In this document: positions 35,309 to 46,800 of the stretch, in pieces
Layout of the letters: each line of letters begins with the position of its first letter
Position numbering within the stretch: the first letter of the stretch is position 1
Assembly (NCBI GenBank): GCA_947044365.1
Contig: OX345636.1
Span: 17,657,115 to 17,721,114 of the forward strand
DNA length: 64,000 nt
Direction of reading: 5' to 3'
From: Petrosia ficiformis
Taxonomy: Eukaryota; Porifera; Demospongiae; Haplosclerida; Petrosiidae
Program-made: the position numbers and the translations under genes
The notes under the pieces: generated by a model
Databases searched by the model: none
Seen by the model: only the letters and a program-made list of their open reading frames with translations
Told to the model about the DNA's origin: nothing

Positions 35309-37529
35309 ATATAATGATCGTTAACATTATGGGATTTACAAGTCACATACATAAAAACACAATATATAACATATGCTATAACTGAAGGGCTAACAATAGT
35401 GGACAAATCTAAAATCAACTTCTGGAAATTGTCCATATTGCAGAACTAATACATTAAAATGTGGATATACCCACCACAAAGTATGAAATATTTTATCTGC
35501 TTGTAAAACATATTTTGAGTGTTTATGTTAACCAGCTGAGAATATTATGTTTTGTGTATTAGTGCACTATGATTCTCCGCCCTTCAATTATAGTTGTATA
35601 TAAAATAATAAAATTTGGCTATTGCTGATCATGTGACCTATGGCCAAATATATAAGCACTGTCATTGAAATTAAATCACTTATTCATGTTTAAGTATGCA
35701 ATAAGTGATTTAATTTAATCACAGTGCCTATTTCCTATATCTGGCAGTATGTAGGTCAATAGCTAAATAAAGAAATAATATTATTATAATATTATATAAT
35801 ATAACTATAATTGAAGAGCTAGGAATCATAGTGGACTAATTTACTGTATTAAATATAGCTACTCCAAGAGATCAGTAATAAATCATTTAAAACACACTTG
35901 CATGTGCATTATGTGACTCAGGTGGGTCATTAAAGGTATATATAATACACTCACATTTAGCTCTTTCATTATTTAAACTCTACTGACCCAGGCATCATGC
36001 TACATTAAAATGGCTCAAGCTGATTATCTCAGGCCTCTCAACAGCCTGTAATAATATTATATTTACCAAATGCCCAAAGTAACCTTTTTTTAAAAAAATA
36101 TTAAACAGCAAACCTACAATCTAAAAATGTTGGTGTACTTTTTGTGCATGTTTTGTAATAATTTTCACCAGCTGATTAGAGAACTAGACTTTTTCTTTTA
36201 CTGAATGCTTTATTTATAGCTACGTCTATATGGCTTGCTTGAGGTTGCCTGAGAACTTTATATTCATGTATCTAGCATGTATGTAAATTTGGCAATAATA
36301 CACTACATAGTTTAGATATTGGCCATCCAAAGTGTAATACTAGCCAGAATAATTTGTTTCTGGCTAGTATTAATATGCTATATTTTAGGCGCTGAACTAT
36401 AATTATTATCTTAACCGATAGCTTTCACAACGCAGGTATATATATTTATACACTTACATAATTATTAATGATGTACAAACTCACCAATACACAGTTGAGT
36501 ATCCAAAAAGCAACGATGATAAATGGGTCGTCTGAGTGTCTTCACAGTTATAATGGAAAATGATTATGGATGGGTCTGACTGTCCTTGCAGCTATATGAA
36601 AAGATTACAGAATTGACTGTCCGTAACTAATAGTGTTATTATATGTGATTGTAGAACTCAATATTACAAACACAACTGCATTAAAATAAGCGCAATAAAA
36701 TTATTACAAGTAAACTTCAAATAGAATGTTAATTGCTTTATTGGGTCATGCATATAGTGTTTTAAAATAAACAATAACAGATATCAAGTACTTTCATGCC
36801 AAAATAATGATGTTATAAAATTTGCTTATAATTAGAGGTTATAATTATAATTTGTGTTGGTTGTTGGTATTGTAAGGGTGGTGGAATGTATTTGGGGACT
36901 AAATTTGAGAGGGGGTGGGTGTGGTTGGTGGTGGTTAGGGCTGAGTATTGGCGCACTGAAGACCATTAAAATCAATTATTTGTGAGGGGTGACTGTTAAC
37001 AGCTGCAATAGTTAACCAGAGTATGTAGCTGCTTTGATTTAGTCTCGTGTTGACGACATATGCGTCTGGAGACTCTCATCACAAAACTGTGGCAACTGTC
37101 ACATGTCATAAACAGGTTATTAACAAAATTTAATAATTTTACCAATATGATGTCAGAGCACTGTTATTCATGATGATAGTTGTTAAATTATGATCCTCTG
37201 CTAATCATTGTACAACAGAGTATAGACTCAATTTGACATGTCAGTCTATGCTCAGAGTCACTGTCAAGAAAGTATGACATAGAAGCTACAATTGAGTGTG
37301 TCCTAATATTGTAGCCAACCTTCAGTGTTCAATGACTGCTTTTCAAAATAGCACATTGTCGACGACATCTTTTCGTATGACGAAACAAATGAATTTGCCT
37401 AGCACAAATTCTTGCAGGAGTCAGTTTTGTGATGAAAGTCTTCAGACATTCCCATCCTGTAACACATCTATTGACGACATGAGACTGGCACATTTAATTT
37501 TATAAGGTTATAATTTTACAACTTAACAG
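35309..37529. other. Intergenic and 5' flank of copy 2, no gene seen
   Basis: 35656-35730 is a fold-back (AATTAAATCACTTATT / AATAAGTGATTTAATT). 36485 is the conserved GTGAGT donor of the candidate leader exon. 36870-36940 is a G/T-rich low-complexity stretch. Nothing coding is supported. Confidence 0.4.
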
Positions 37530-39655
37530 ATTGGAAGTCTTGTGTAAGGGAACTCCTGGAAGGAAGAGATAGTACACTGTGTAAAAGACCATTGGAAAGG
37601 CTCACCAATTATTTCCAGGAAGAGTATGCTGCTGATTCTAACAGTACACTGGAGAATCCTCCAGATTGGTTGTTGCAATGTTTGAAAGCTTGAGATGATC
37701 CTACCAAGTGGGACTCTGTCCCCATCTCGTCAGAGGAAGTCAAGACCCAGCTTGCCAGGTAATTCTGCCCCAGAACAGAATCGCCTACCATACAAAGTGT
37801 GGAAAGCAATTGACTCTAATGGCTCTATTCTTTCTCGAATCTTGGAGATCTGTCGTTTCCACAAAAAAATACCCAATTCCTGGTAGGAGAGCACCAACAT
37901 CTTGCTCTACAAAAAAGGAGACCAATCAGTGCCAAGTAATTGGCATCCGATTTCTCAAAATCTATGCTGCGCTGTGGGCAAAGAGACTGGCAAATTTGGC
38001 TAGTGAGGAAGAGATCATTTCTCCATGCCAGAAAGGTTTTATGCCCAGTGAGAAATGTAGCGAGCTTACCATTCTGTTGCGTCATCTGATGGAGGATGCC
38101 ACAAACCATTGTATTCCATCTGGTTCGATCTTAAAAATACCTTTGGGTCAATCCCTCATAACCTGCTATGGTTCTCTATGAGACAACTAGGGGTGCCTGG
38201 AGAAATAATGGATATCATTCGTGATATCTATCTAGGGGTCATCATTTAAAGTTCTCTCTGGGGACAATAATATCACTGACTCCATTCCTCAGGGTTGCCT
38301 CTGATATTCAACATTGCTGTCAAAGGCCTTTTACGTGGCATTATGTCATGTTCTGCCAAGGGGTATATATATTCCTTTGATAAATGCTTTGAAGTCAAGT
38401 CCTTGGCTTATGCCAATGATCTGACAATCACTGTAAAAACTGATGCTGTTATCATGATCAGGGCACATGATTGCTTGGATTGAGGAGTTTGCCAACTGGG
38501 CCGGACTCTGTTTCAATGTCACCAAGTGTGCTATGTGTCCGGTAAGAGGATTGTCTTTCCATCCACATTCACTTTGAATGGGAATACCATTTTTGTAATG
38601 TTATGGAAAAACAGATACCGACATCTGGGTGTGTTACTTGGTGCAAACCCTGAAGCTCACCTAGAGCTAAAGACTTCAAGATGGACATCAAGAGCATCTT
38701 TCAGTCTCTTCTGGTGTAATTTGATGAAGCTCGAGGCATTTAAGGAATTTGTAATGCCCAAGCTGAATTACGCGTTCAGAACGACACTTGGCCACAAAAA
38801 ATGGACCAAGTTGTTGGACTGTCATGTAAGGAGTTCCATCAAGCGTTCTTTTGGTCTGCCAGAGAATGTGCGATGCATTCGTCCATGAATTCAGGTGGAC
38901 TTGGACTGCATTGCATTGAAGATGATTTGGGTTCCTCCATGATGATGCAAGAAGTCAAGATGCTAACCTCTCCCGATCCGTTGATAAGGGAGATGGCACA
39001 GCACTCCTTAAATTTGTAAATTCAGAAGTGATGTGGGGGTGTGGAAGGTCCGGAAGACGTAACTATCTGGTCAGCTCTCTAACTCTAGAGCAAAAACGTA
39101 TAGTGATGTGTCAACAATATGGAGCAGAGTCAAAGCATTCTGCTCCGACAGACATATTCGTTGGTGGGGTGGTGAAAATTGTCCCCCAAGCTCCATCACT
39201 ATAGCAGATAAGGTTCTGGGCTTGCTCACTCTTTCAGTAAAACACCCGAGTCCAACTACTGGCTACGTGACGATAAGTATCTCTGTTATATAATATCATT
39301 TCGCAGTCAAGACCAATTGCCAGTTAAACATAAACTGGGCAAACCAGCAAGTGAAGCTTACTGCAAAGGTTGTGGGAGCAGTGAATATTGATTGATGTTG
39401 CAGTACCTTGTGAGACTGGAGATAACCTCAAGGTCTTGTGTGATCACAAAAGGAACAGAACGGGCGAAGCTGGAGGAGAGAGGCTATGAGACTTTGCTCA
39501 ACGATTTTATTATTGGAACCATAGGGACTTGGGTTTCATTGTTCTCAAGCAGTTAGAGATAAGTCGTAAGTACGTGCCCTTGTTTAAGAGACTCTGCTGT
39601 CATGACGTGACAGCTGGGATTAACTCCATGTGGGCCTCCTGGAATCAGTCGCATT
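37530..39655 (+). mobile_element. Broken non-LTR retrotransposon (RT plus restriction-like endonuclease type)
   Basis: A 2.1-kb plus-strand ORF decayed by many frameshifts. In order: RPLERLTNYFQEEYAADSN, PISSEEVKTQLA, KIYAALWAKRLANLASEEEI and SPCQKGFMPSEKCSELT (RT fingers), FNIAVKGLLRGI, SLAYANDLTI (the YxDD box, here Y-A-N-D, so catalytically altered), YRHLGVLLGANP (thumb), GGLGLHCIEDDLG, then KPASEAYCKGCG (Cys knuckle). The C-terminal part, RAKLEERGYETLLNDFIIGT, GTWVSLF and ISRKYVPLFKRLCCHDVTAG, looks like the end of RLE-encoding elements of the R2/R4/NeSL type. The exact clade is not assignable by eye. Confidence 0.8.
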
Positions 39656-40069
39656 CCCAGTTGAGAAGGACAAATCAATACCACTAACCAAGCTTTCTCG
39701 AGCTCCTTCAACTCTGGAGTGATCAACCTCTCTCGTGGTTGAAACACTCCACACACTGCAGAATCTCTGTGTTCTGTGAGGCCCCATCCTCATGGGTGAT
39801 CTGTGGCTTCTGTCAGAGAAGGGCAAAGGGATGTTGGGAGGACGAATGAACACTTGAAATGCTATCTCTCACACCTTGACTATACTATCTATGCTCACAC
39901 TCTTGGGTTAATGCTGTGTTTGCAGTAATTGGTGAGCAATGTTGAGGCATAGATAGTAGCATACTATCTATGGTTGAGGTGACTGTTAGATTGCCCTACT
40001 CAAAGTAGCAAATTGTCAGTTGCTGAGCCACACCTACCAATTATATTATCCAGGTGTGGCTGTGGCAAA

Positions 40070-42640
40070 ATGTCTATAAAGAGTAAGTTATAATTATATA
40101 TCTACCTTGCAAGCGTTTCTCCTATCTTTAATAGAATCTCTCCAAGAACGTCTTGAATCTGGGGATACTATTCTTTGTGCTGAGGGTTACATACTCGGTC
40201 TTGCACGTAGAGGTTATATTGGTACTGGAATATGGACACCTCATTTCATGCTGGAAAGGCCTGAAGTACTAACTAGTATGCATTATGAATTTGTTCATTG
40301 TGGAAGTGATGTTGTACAGGCTTTACAGGTAAATTGATAAGAAAAGATAGATGGTGCTATGTGGATTAATCTTTAACATATTTATGCAGCAGGTTGTTGT
40401 TGAAGCGGTGTAGTCTCGCGTAGCCAGACCCAACCTACAAAGGAAGGGTCTGGGGACAAGCCTACATACACTTCGTTCAAGTACTTTAAGTGGTCATAAT
40501 TACTTAATAATATTCATGAAGTAAAATAATTATATTCATACGTTTACACGTGTGAAATTATTGCTGGAGAGTGCAATAGCGATCTCTTTCATTAGTTCAG
40601 CAAAAGCAGCCAAACTATGCAGCTTCTTCACTAAATGCTCTCTCTTCACGTTGATCTCCTGAATTAGCTCGAAATACTCATTCTTACACTTGTGGCATAG
40701 CCAACTCTCTCTACTGAAATTTGTTTTCTCCAACAATAAATACAGTTCTTGATAAAGGAATAATTCCAACCTTTCTCTAGTGGCTTCCGCACTGTCTCCG
40801 TACAATTTCAATCTTTTAGCCTTCGCTGTACCTCTACTAACATCACACTTACAGATAACACACCAATCCTCCATTTGCCACTTTAGCGCGTTGATTCAAT
40901 GAAGGGAGTGGACTTAATGTAGCTGTTAAGGAGTTTTATACCAACATCCGGTGGTACGAAGTGTATGTAGGCTTGTCACCAGACCCTTCCTTCGTAGGTT
41001 GGGTCTGGCTACGCGAGACTAGAAGCGGTGTATGTAGCATTTTTTGATTTATGACCTGTAAATATTCCAAAATAATGATATTAAAATACTGTTTTGATAT
41101 TCTGATGTTTTGATTCTGATATGTGGTATTATTCTCTCCCCTCCAAGATCTTCTCTGCGTAATTATTGTAATCAATGCTAGCATAATTTCATAGGAATTC
41201 CTAGAAGTTACAGTGCATTGACAAACTACCTATGTGGTAGAATTATGTCAATTCCATTTCTTTAGAACAAAAGAACATTCTTCTTTTCATTTTACAAGTG
41301 TTTTGACCAAATGTGGTTTTAACGAGGAAACTAGAATAGCACAAGTGCTAATATTAACCAGGTCCCCGGCACCGACGGCTTTACATCCCCTCCGAAGAAT
41401 GCTGTGATAAACACCTTCTCATTTTTGAGGGTAGAGCTGAGTACACTCATAGGCAAGAGAAAAAGCCTGACCCTAGTGGGGCTTGAACCTGCAGCCTTTC
41501 GATTGCAGGTCAGCACATTAACCAGCAAGCCACTAGAACCCCCTTTAATAATTTTATCGAGGTAATTTGTAATTTACTTGCAGTATCATTCAAATGTATA
41601 TTAGTCTGTACCCAGTTTTGGAAGGGCTAGAGTGACATAATAATTATAATTTTATGATTTTTCTGGCGTAAGAATTTAATTCTATGAAAATAATGTTTAG
41701 TATTATTTATACCTTCATGAATTTAATTAAATACCTCTATTCCAAACAAATTCCTAAAATTTGGTATCTGATGTCCCTATCATGCTATTATTAACTTTAT
41801 TAGTATTACACTCATCGTGAGAAGATGCGTCAAGTAGGAAGAGAAGATGATCTGGAAACAATCAATCGTTTAGCACTTCGACTTGCAAGAGAGGTAGCTG
41901 AAGAGACAGGTACTTTGTTTGCTGGAAACATTTCAAATACGAACATATATAGACCAAATGATGAGAAGATCGCTGCAGAGGTTAGGAGTATGTTTGATGA
42001 GCAAGTTCGCTGGGCCAAAGAGGAAGGAGCAGAATTTATTATAGCTGAAACACTCCCCTGGGTTGGCGAAGCTGAGATTGCTCTTGATGTTATAAAGTCA
42101 TATGGTCTACCAGCTATTATTACATTTCTTGTCTCATTTTCCCCTCCTGATGGTCTTGGTTTTAAAACGTTTGATTCTATTCCAGTAGCTGAAACCTGTA
42201 AGACTCTATTAGACAAGGGAGCCTACCTAGTAGGAGTTAACTGTGGAAGAGGACCAGAGCAGATGATAGAGATGGTCGAAGAGATTGTTAAAGTCTGTCC
42301 ACCTGAGAAAGTTTGTGCTTTGCCAATGGGTTACCGAACCACCAAGAAGTATCCATTTATGGAATCGCTTCGTGATGAAGGATGCCCTGAAAACTACGAA
42401 CCATATCCACATGGTTTGGATGCCTTTTGTGTTGCACCAGTTGAAATTACAAAGTTTACACGACGTTGTTTGGAGTTTGGTCTGAAGTACATGGGTGTGT
42501 GTTGTGGAAACTCAGGCTTATTGACTAGTGCAATGGCTAGAGAAATGGGAAAGACAACATTCGTTAGTCGTTACCAAGACCTCAAATCTAAAGGTACTTT
42601 TGATAGATATTATAGAAAGCTACCAGAATTTAATAATTAA
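40070..42640 (+). CDS. Betaine-homocysteine S-methyltransferase-like enzyme
   Basis: Three exons, all phases consistent: 40070-40082 (only 13 nt, ATGTCTATAAAGA), 40135-40328, 41804-42640; 347 residues. It transfers a methyl group to homocysteine to make methionine, in the cytosol; the donor is probably betaine by family, not proven. N-terminal motif DTILCAEGYILGLARRGYIG, then WTPHFMLERPEVL and EFVHCGSDVVQ, is the first strand-loop of the TIM barrel. The zinc-binding cysteines are visible as VGVNCGRGP and GVCCGNSG. Length matches a domain-only HMT protein and is shorter than vertebrate BHMT, which has a C-terminal arm. The first intron is only 52 bp. The second holds a Mutator-like element and a SINE. 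An alternative name would be a generic homocysteine S-methyltransferase. A dead copy of exon 2 is at 13235-13455. Confidence 0.9.
40411..41021. mobile_element. Mutator-like (MULE) element with 66-bp TIRs and 9-bp target duplication
   Basis: The left end TAGTCTCGCGTAGCCAGACC continues through CAACCTAC and ACACTTCGT; the right end (40956-41021) is its inverse with two mismatches. The element is flanked on both sides by GAAGCGGTG (40402-40410 and 41022-41030), a perfect 9-bp target site duplication, the size typical of Mutator-like elements. Each TIR contains its own small hairpin (CCAGACCC / GGGTCTGG). The interior carries one minus-strand ORF and no transposase, so it is non-autonomous. It sits in intron 2 of the BHMT-like gene. 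Confidence 0.88.
40536..40874 (-). CDS. 112-residue Cys-rich ORF inside the MULE
   Basis: ATG-led (MEDWCVICKCDVSRG), then TAKAKRLKLYGDSAEATRER, a helix-rich middle, WLCHKCKNEYFELIQE, and a second helical part ending RVNV, stop. C-x2-C near the N-terminus and C-x2-C at about residues 61-64 suggest a four-Cys zinc module, similar in spacing to the zinc-binding N-terminal caps I recall in marine-invertebrate proteins and transposases. It fills most of the element's interior. It is either the residue of an element-encoded protein or a captured gene fragment; function unknown. Confidence 0.5.
   Translation of the reverse strand: MEDWCVICKCDVSRGTAKAKRLKLYGDSAEATRERLELFLYQELYLLLEKTNFSRESWLCHKCKNEYFELIQEINVKREHLVKKLHSLAAFAELMKEIAIALSSNNFTRVNV
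41335..41545 (-). mobile_element. tRNA-derived SINE
   Basis: On the minus strand the 5' part folds like a tRNA: an A-box-like TAGTGGCTTGCTGGTTAATG, an anticodon-arm region CTGCAATCGAAAGGCTGCAG, and a B box GGTTCAAGCCC followed by CACTAG. The body that follows (GAGAAGGTGTTTATCACAG, GGATGTAAAGCCGTCGGTGC) is unrelated to a tRNA. An intact tRNA is excluded because the acceptor stem does not pair fully. It lies in BHMT intron 2, antisense to the gene. Confidence 0.7.
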
Positions 42641-43845
42641 CAATAACAAATAGATCTCTTGAACTTTAAGTGTGTGTGTGGTGAGCATCTATTTTATTTT
42701 GTACTTGGTTGTGTGAACTAATGGTGATTATATATTTTTTGAACTAGGTAAATTGCAATAACTACTGCGCATGCAAAATTGTGATGTTTTTTTTTCACGT
42801 GCTGGCTGGACTAAAGCACAATGGGCAAAGTTCTATTCCGGCAGAGGCTTTTTTTAGTGACTATGTCCCATCCCACGAAGTTCATTATGCGATATGCTAC
42901 TGCATTGCTCTTCTTTAATTGTATGATGACACAACAATTGAATTTCATAATTTTATTTATTCATATACTTTATAGTTTATACTCAGTAAAGTAAAAATAA
43001 GATGTGGATGTGGTAACTGAAAACATGGAGCTAGTATGTTTTTGGTAACCACATCTAATAAAAGGAATTTAAATTGCGACCAGACTTGGCTGGCTAAAAT
43101 TTCAAAATTGAGTAGAGCATTCAATTAGATCAAGAATTTTGGTTTGACAATAATGACCACTTTTGGTTATTGTTACAGTTTCTCACAATTTTAGTTTAGT
43201 TATTTAAAATACAAATTATTAGAATTTGCTAAAACAACACTAGATAAATCCCAATAAAGATAAATTATAGTCACAAACCCAATTAAATGAATTTTTCATT
43301 TTAAGTTAAATTATTAATTTTGTATACTATTATATGACCATAAATCACATATTTGTTAGTTGGTATTGATTTATAATATTTCAATCATAATTGGTCCATG
43401 ATGATTAAACTCAAATGAAAATTCCTGGTCTACATCAATGTCTACAACAATTCTCCAGTAATAATTATTGTACGTAGGCACGATACAAGTGACTTTACAC
43501 ACTGTTTGAGCCAAATTCCAGTGTAGCTAAGCTCATATGGCACACCATTGGCCCAGTTCTCTCTTTGCACCAGATGGCACACACACACCAACCATTATTG
43601 TTGAGCCAATTTGGGTCAAAAACTCCCCTAACTAATAATGTAATGATGACACTTACAGCAATAACCTTCCAATTTTATTGATCATGAAAATAATTTGTAC
43701 ATCATCTACAAAAATTAGTAAATTTCGAGAAAATATTTAAGTGGTTTTAAAATTTATATTTTCTTCCAAATATATAAGAGTTTATCCAGTCAGTGAGAAT
43801 TGTAAATTTCAAGGAAAAATTTAAGCTATCAAAGAGTTTTAAAAT
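42641..43845. other. Convergent intergenic region between BHMT-like and NDH2 genes
   Basis: It contains both 3' ends. 43070-43300 shares blocks with the MITE at 45551-45975 (AAAATTTCAAAATTGA, TTCAATTAG). 43744-43797 is a partial duplicate of the last NDH2 exon. No further gene is seen. Confidence 0.5.
43744..43797 (-). pseudogene. Partial copy of the end of the NDH2 last exon
   Basis: TTTATATTTTCTTCCAAATA then TATAAGAGTTTATCCAGTC mirrors 43843-43904 in order and strand. It copies the last 20 or so codons plus some 3' flank in tandem, directly downstream of the real stop. Diverged, not an exon of the gene. Confidence 0.7.
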
Positions 43846-46800
43846 TTATATTCTTGAAGTGTCTCTTCCAAATATATAAGACTTTATCCAGTCAGTGACT
43901 AGTAATACTTTAGTTCGTAATGAAGCACTCTCAGAGGTATAAGCTGCTCTCCATAGCCACATAACCCACCAGCCACTAAGAGCACCTAAAACAGTCAGAG
44001 GTTAACTTTATGTAAACAATATCTATAGTTTGGTTTGATATAACTATAATTTATTTTTTATAATGAAGTATTATTAAATTATGTAGGAAAATCAGTACAT
44101 TTCATTTTGCATGTGATTCAAGCAACACAACTGTTTTCCAGGTTGTTTTACTACTGCTCTTCTTGTGGAGGATGATTTATAAGACACACACATACATGTG
44201 TGTATAATTATATTATATTTTTGAATGCCGTTTTTCAATGAATGCACTTGACAAGAAAACAATTGTAGACAATAAATATAATAATAATTATAATTATATA
44301 AATAGATCTATTATATATACAGTATGTATGGTACAACTTACACTCGCAAGAATACATAATTCCTAGCAAGTTTTTTGGCTTAAATCATGTGCGTGAAATG
44401 AAATAGGTGGAGCTACGACTGACCGTCATGGCAGAAAGCTTAGAGCCAGTGCTTAACTTTGCAGCAGTCACTACCTCAATTGTATTCAGTTTCAAGCAGT
44501 GCTTCATCAGTGATTGTGTTTCCATGTACTTTTTGCTATCACAATTGCATGACACGATTTACCATACACTAGTGAAGTGCTGCAACGATATGGCCATTTT
44601 CCATGTCATAAATTATGGCATCTTGTATTATGTCACTACATGACATAACCATTAAATAAGAACAAATGCTATTATCGAATAATGTTCAAGAATGAAATTT
44701 TATTATTTCTCTTCCACAAAATTGCAATATATGTTGTGCATAGCTATTCCCAATATTATCATGGTAACACTACTATATGAAGTACATGCACATATACACA
44801 ATAAATAGTTACCATACAGTATCATAATTTCTCAGTAGTTTCATTATCACACTACAGTAGTTCAACAGTAGTTTTGTCAGTATTTGTTATACTTGTCAAT
44901 TCAATACCATAATAGTGAGACAGTAATTACTATACTACATGTATATACTGACAGTGGAACTTAGGTAATCACTGTTACTGTATGGTGACTTTTAATTGAC
45001 ATGTACAAAAAGTCATATGCTTTTAAAATTAATATTCCTATATATCATACCTATTAATGGAACTTCCAATACAGCTTTGTTATCTCCAACATAAGCAAAT
45101 GATCCTAAATGTCTGTATTCGAATGGTTTTAGTCTCTTCTCAAGTTCCTTTACATCTTGAGAGAGAATATTTCCATTAGTTTTACTCAACAGTTGTCCTA
45201 TTATTGTAGGTTAATTAACATGATTATAATTATATTCAACACACACACACACATGCATGCATTCACGCATGCATTCACGCATGCACACACACACACACAC
45301 ACACAAACATAAACATGCATTCATGCAGCCACATTCATACTTATTCCCAAATACACAAAAGGCAATACACATATATACACATACATGTATATACTTGTAC
45401 AAGCAAGCAATGTGGCTAATTTCCATTTTATGGCCCACAGGGCCATCTTTATTATTGCTTTCCACGGAGTTTAATGTATATATGTATATGTGGATATTTA
45501 TACATGTATATATGTGTATATATACATGTGTATATATATATATATATATATGTGACCGAATTTGCGAAAATCAGGCTTATGGGATAAAATTTCAAAATTG
45601 ATTTTTTGTATTACCTGAATAGAGTATTCAATTAGCTCCAGAATGATATATGATACATCCCAATCACACAAAAGACAAAGCTACAGCAAGGGATTAAACT
45701 GTTGTAGTCACAAATCCTTCATTTTGAGAAAAACGCAATTAAATCAATTATTTAATCATTAAACATAATGACTAAAAACGTTTTTAGGAGTGGCTAGTGA
45801 AGCACAAAGATGTCTCCGAATTTCTCTGAAGGTATGAGTGAATAGGTAAGATATTAATGAAGCTTTTTATGTAGTAAAACAGTAATCACCCGAGTAAGCC
45901 ATAACTGTCTATTTTCACTCATATCTCAAAATTAATAATTATCCCAGAAGCCTGATTTTTGCAAATTCGGTCACATATATATATATATAATTGTAACCAA
46001 AAACATCGTTTATCATGAAGTGTTAAGTTAACAAAAATGGATTAATAGGAGGATGAAAGAGAGTGATGAATATATAATCTATGAAAAGTTTAATTTTATA
46101 TCTAAAAAATTATAATAAAAATACCTTAACCCTTAGAGGACTGAGCCTGTTTTTCAAAACTCTTCCCATTTCCAACACTGGCGACTCTATTGCATATAAT
46201 GTGGCCACCGTTCACTTTCTCTAACCCAAACTTGGCTCCTTTTCCAACATGGACTACTACTTCCACCAACTTGCTTACTGGGACTCGAAAGTCCCCAAGC
46301 GCTTCGTAGGATCAAATCAAATGCAGTGCTCTCCCTCTTTTGACTGGAACTGGGGCTAACAAAATGACCCCACTGCATGTTGGCACCAGCTACACCCACG
46401 ATTTCAGGTTTCACAGCAAGGAAAATGCCTCAGGTACCCACCAGAGTGTGTGAGCGGGGTCAAAAAATGCAAAATTCGTTGGCAGCGAGGGGGCTGCGAC
46501 CCCTTCGAACCACCGCATTAACGGAGGGACACCACCCTTTAAAATTCCCCCCATGATTGTTATTTAGGCCAAAGGGCAGCTGAAAAACCATCAACTTTTT
46601 TACTCACGTTCATCAGCTTGTGCCTGACGCCAATTACAACCATTGACAGCTTCGTGTAGCTAGGAACAGACGGCGAACCACGTAGGGGTGAAATGTCACA
46701 TATATGTGACATCAGTCCTCTAAGGGTTAATCATAATTTATTCATTTTAATTAAGTTAATTTGTAATTTTTCTATTTATGTATCATTTTTGTTATTCATC

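Larger units (their letters stand above)
30600..36490 (-). repeat. Segmental duplication, copy 2 (partner about 18740-22560)
   Basis: See the partner entry. Here the shared blocks are exons 1-3, intron 1 text around 32750-33050, the upstream block from 33120 to about 33900, and 36110-36490. Between them sit a family A element (31787-32728), a pogo/Tigger fragment and a TTAA-bounded element that copy 1 lacks, so these insertions postdate the duplication or were lost from copy 1. Confidence 0.75.

Noticed and set aside
41461..41545. Intact tRNA gene on the minus strand
   Set aside because: A and B boxes are present but the acceptor stem does not pair and a non-tRNA body follows; a SINE fits better.
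44407..44643. Plus-strand membrane protein in an NDH2 intron
   Set aside because: Hydrophobic residues follow from T-rich composition; no conserved motif or splice site was found.
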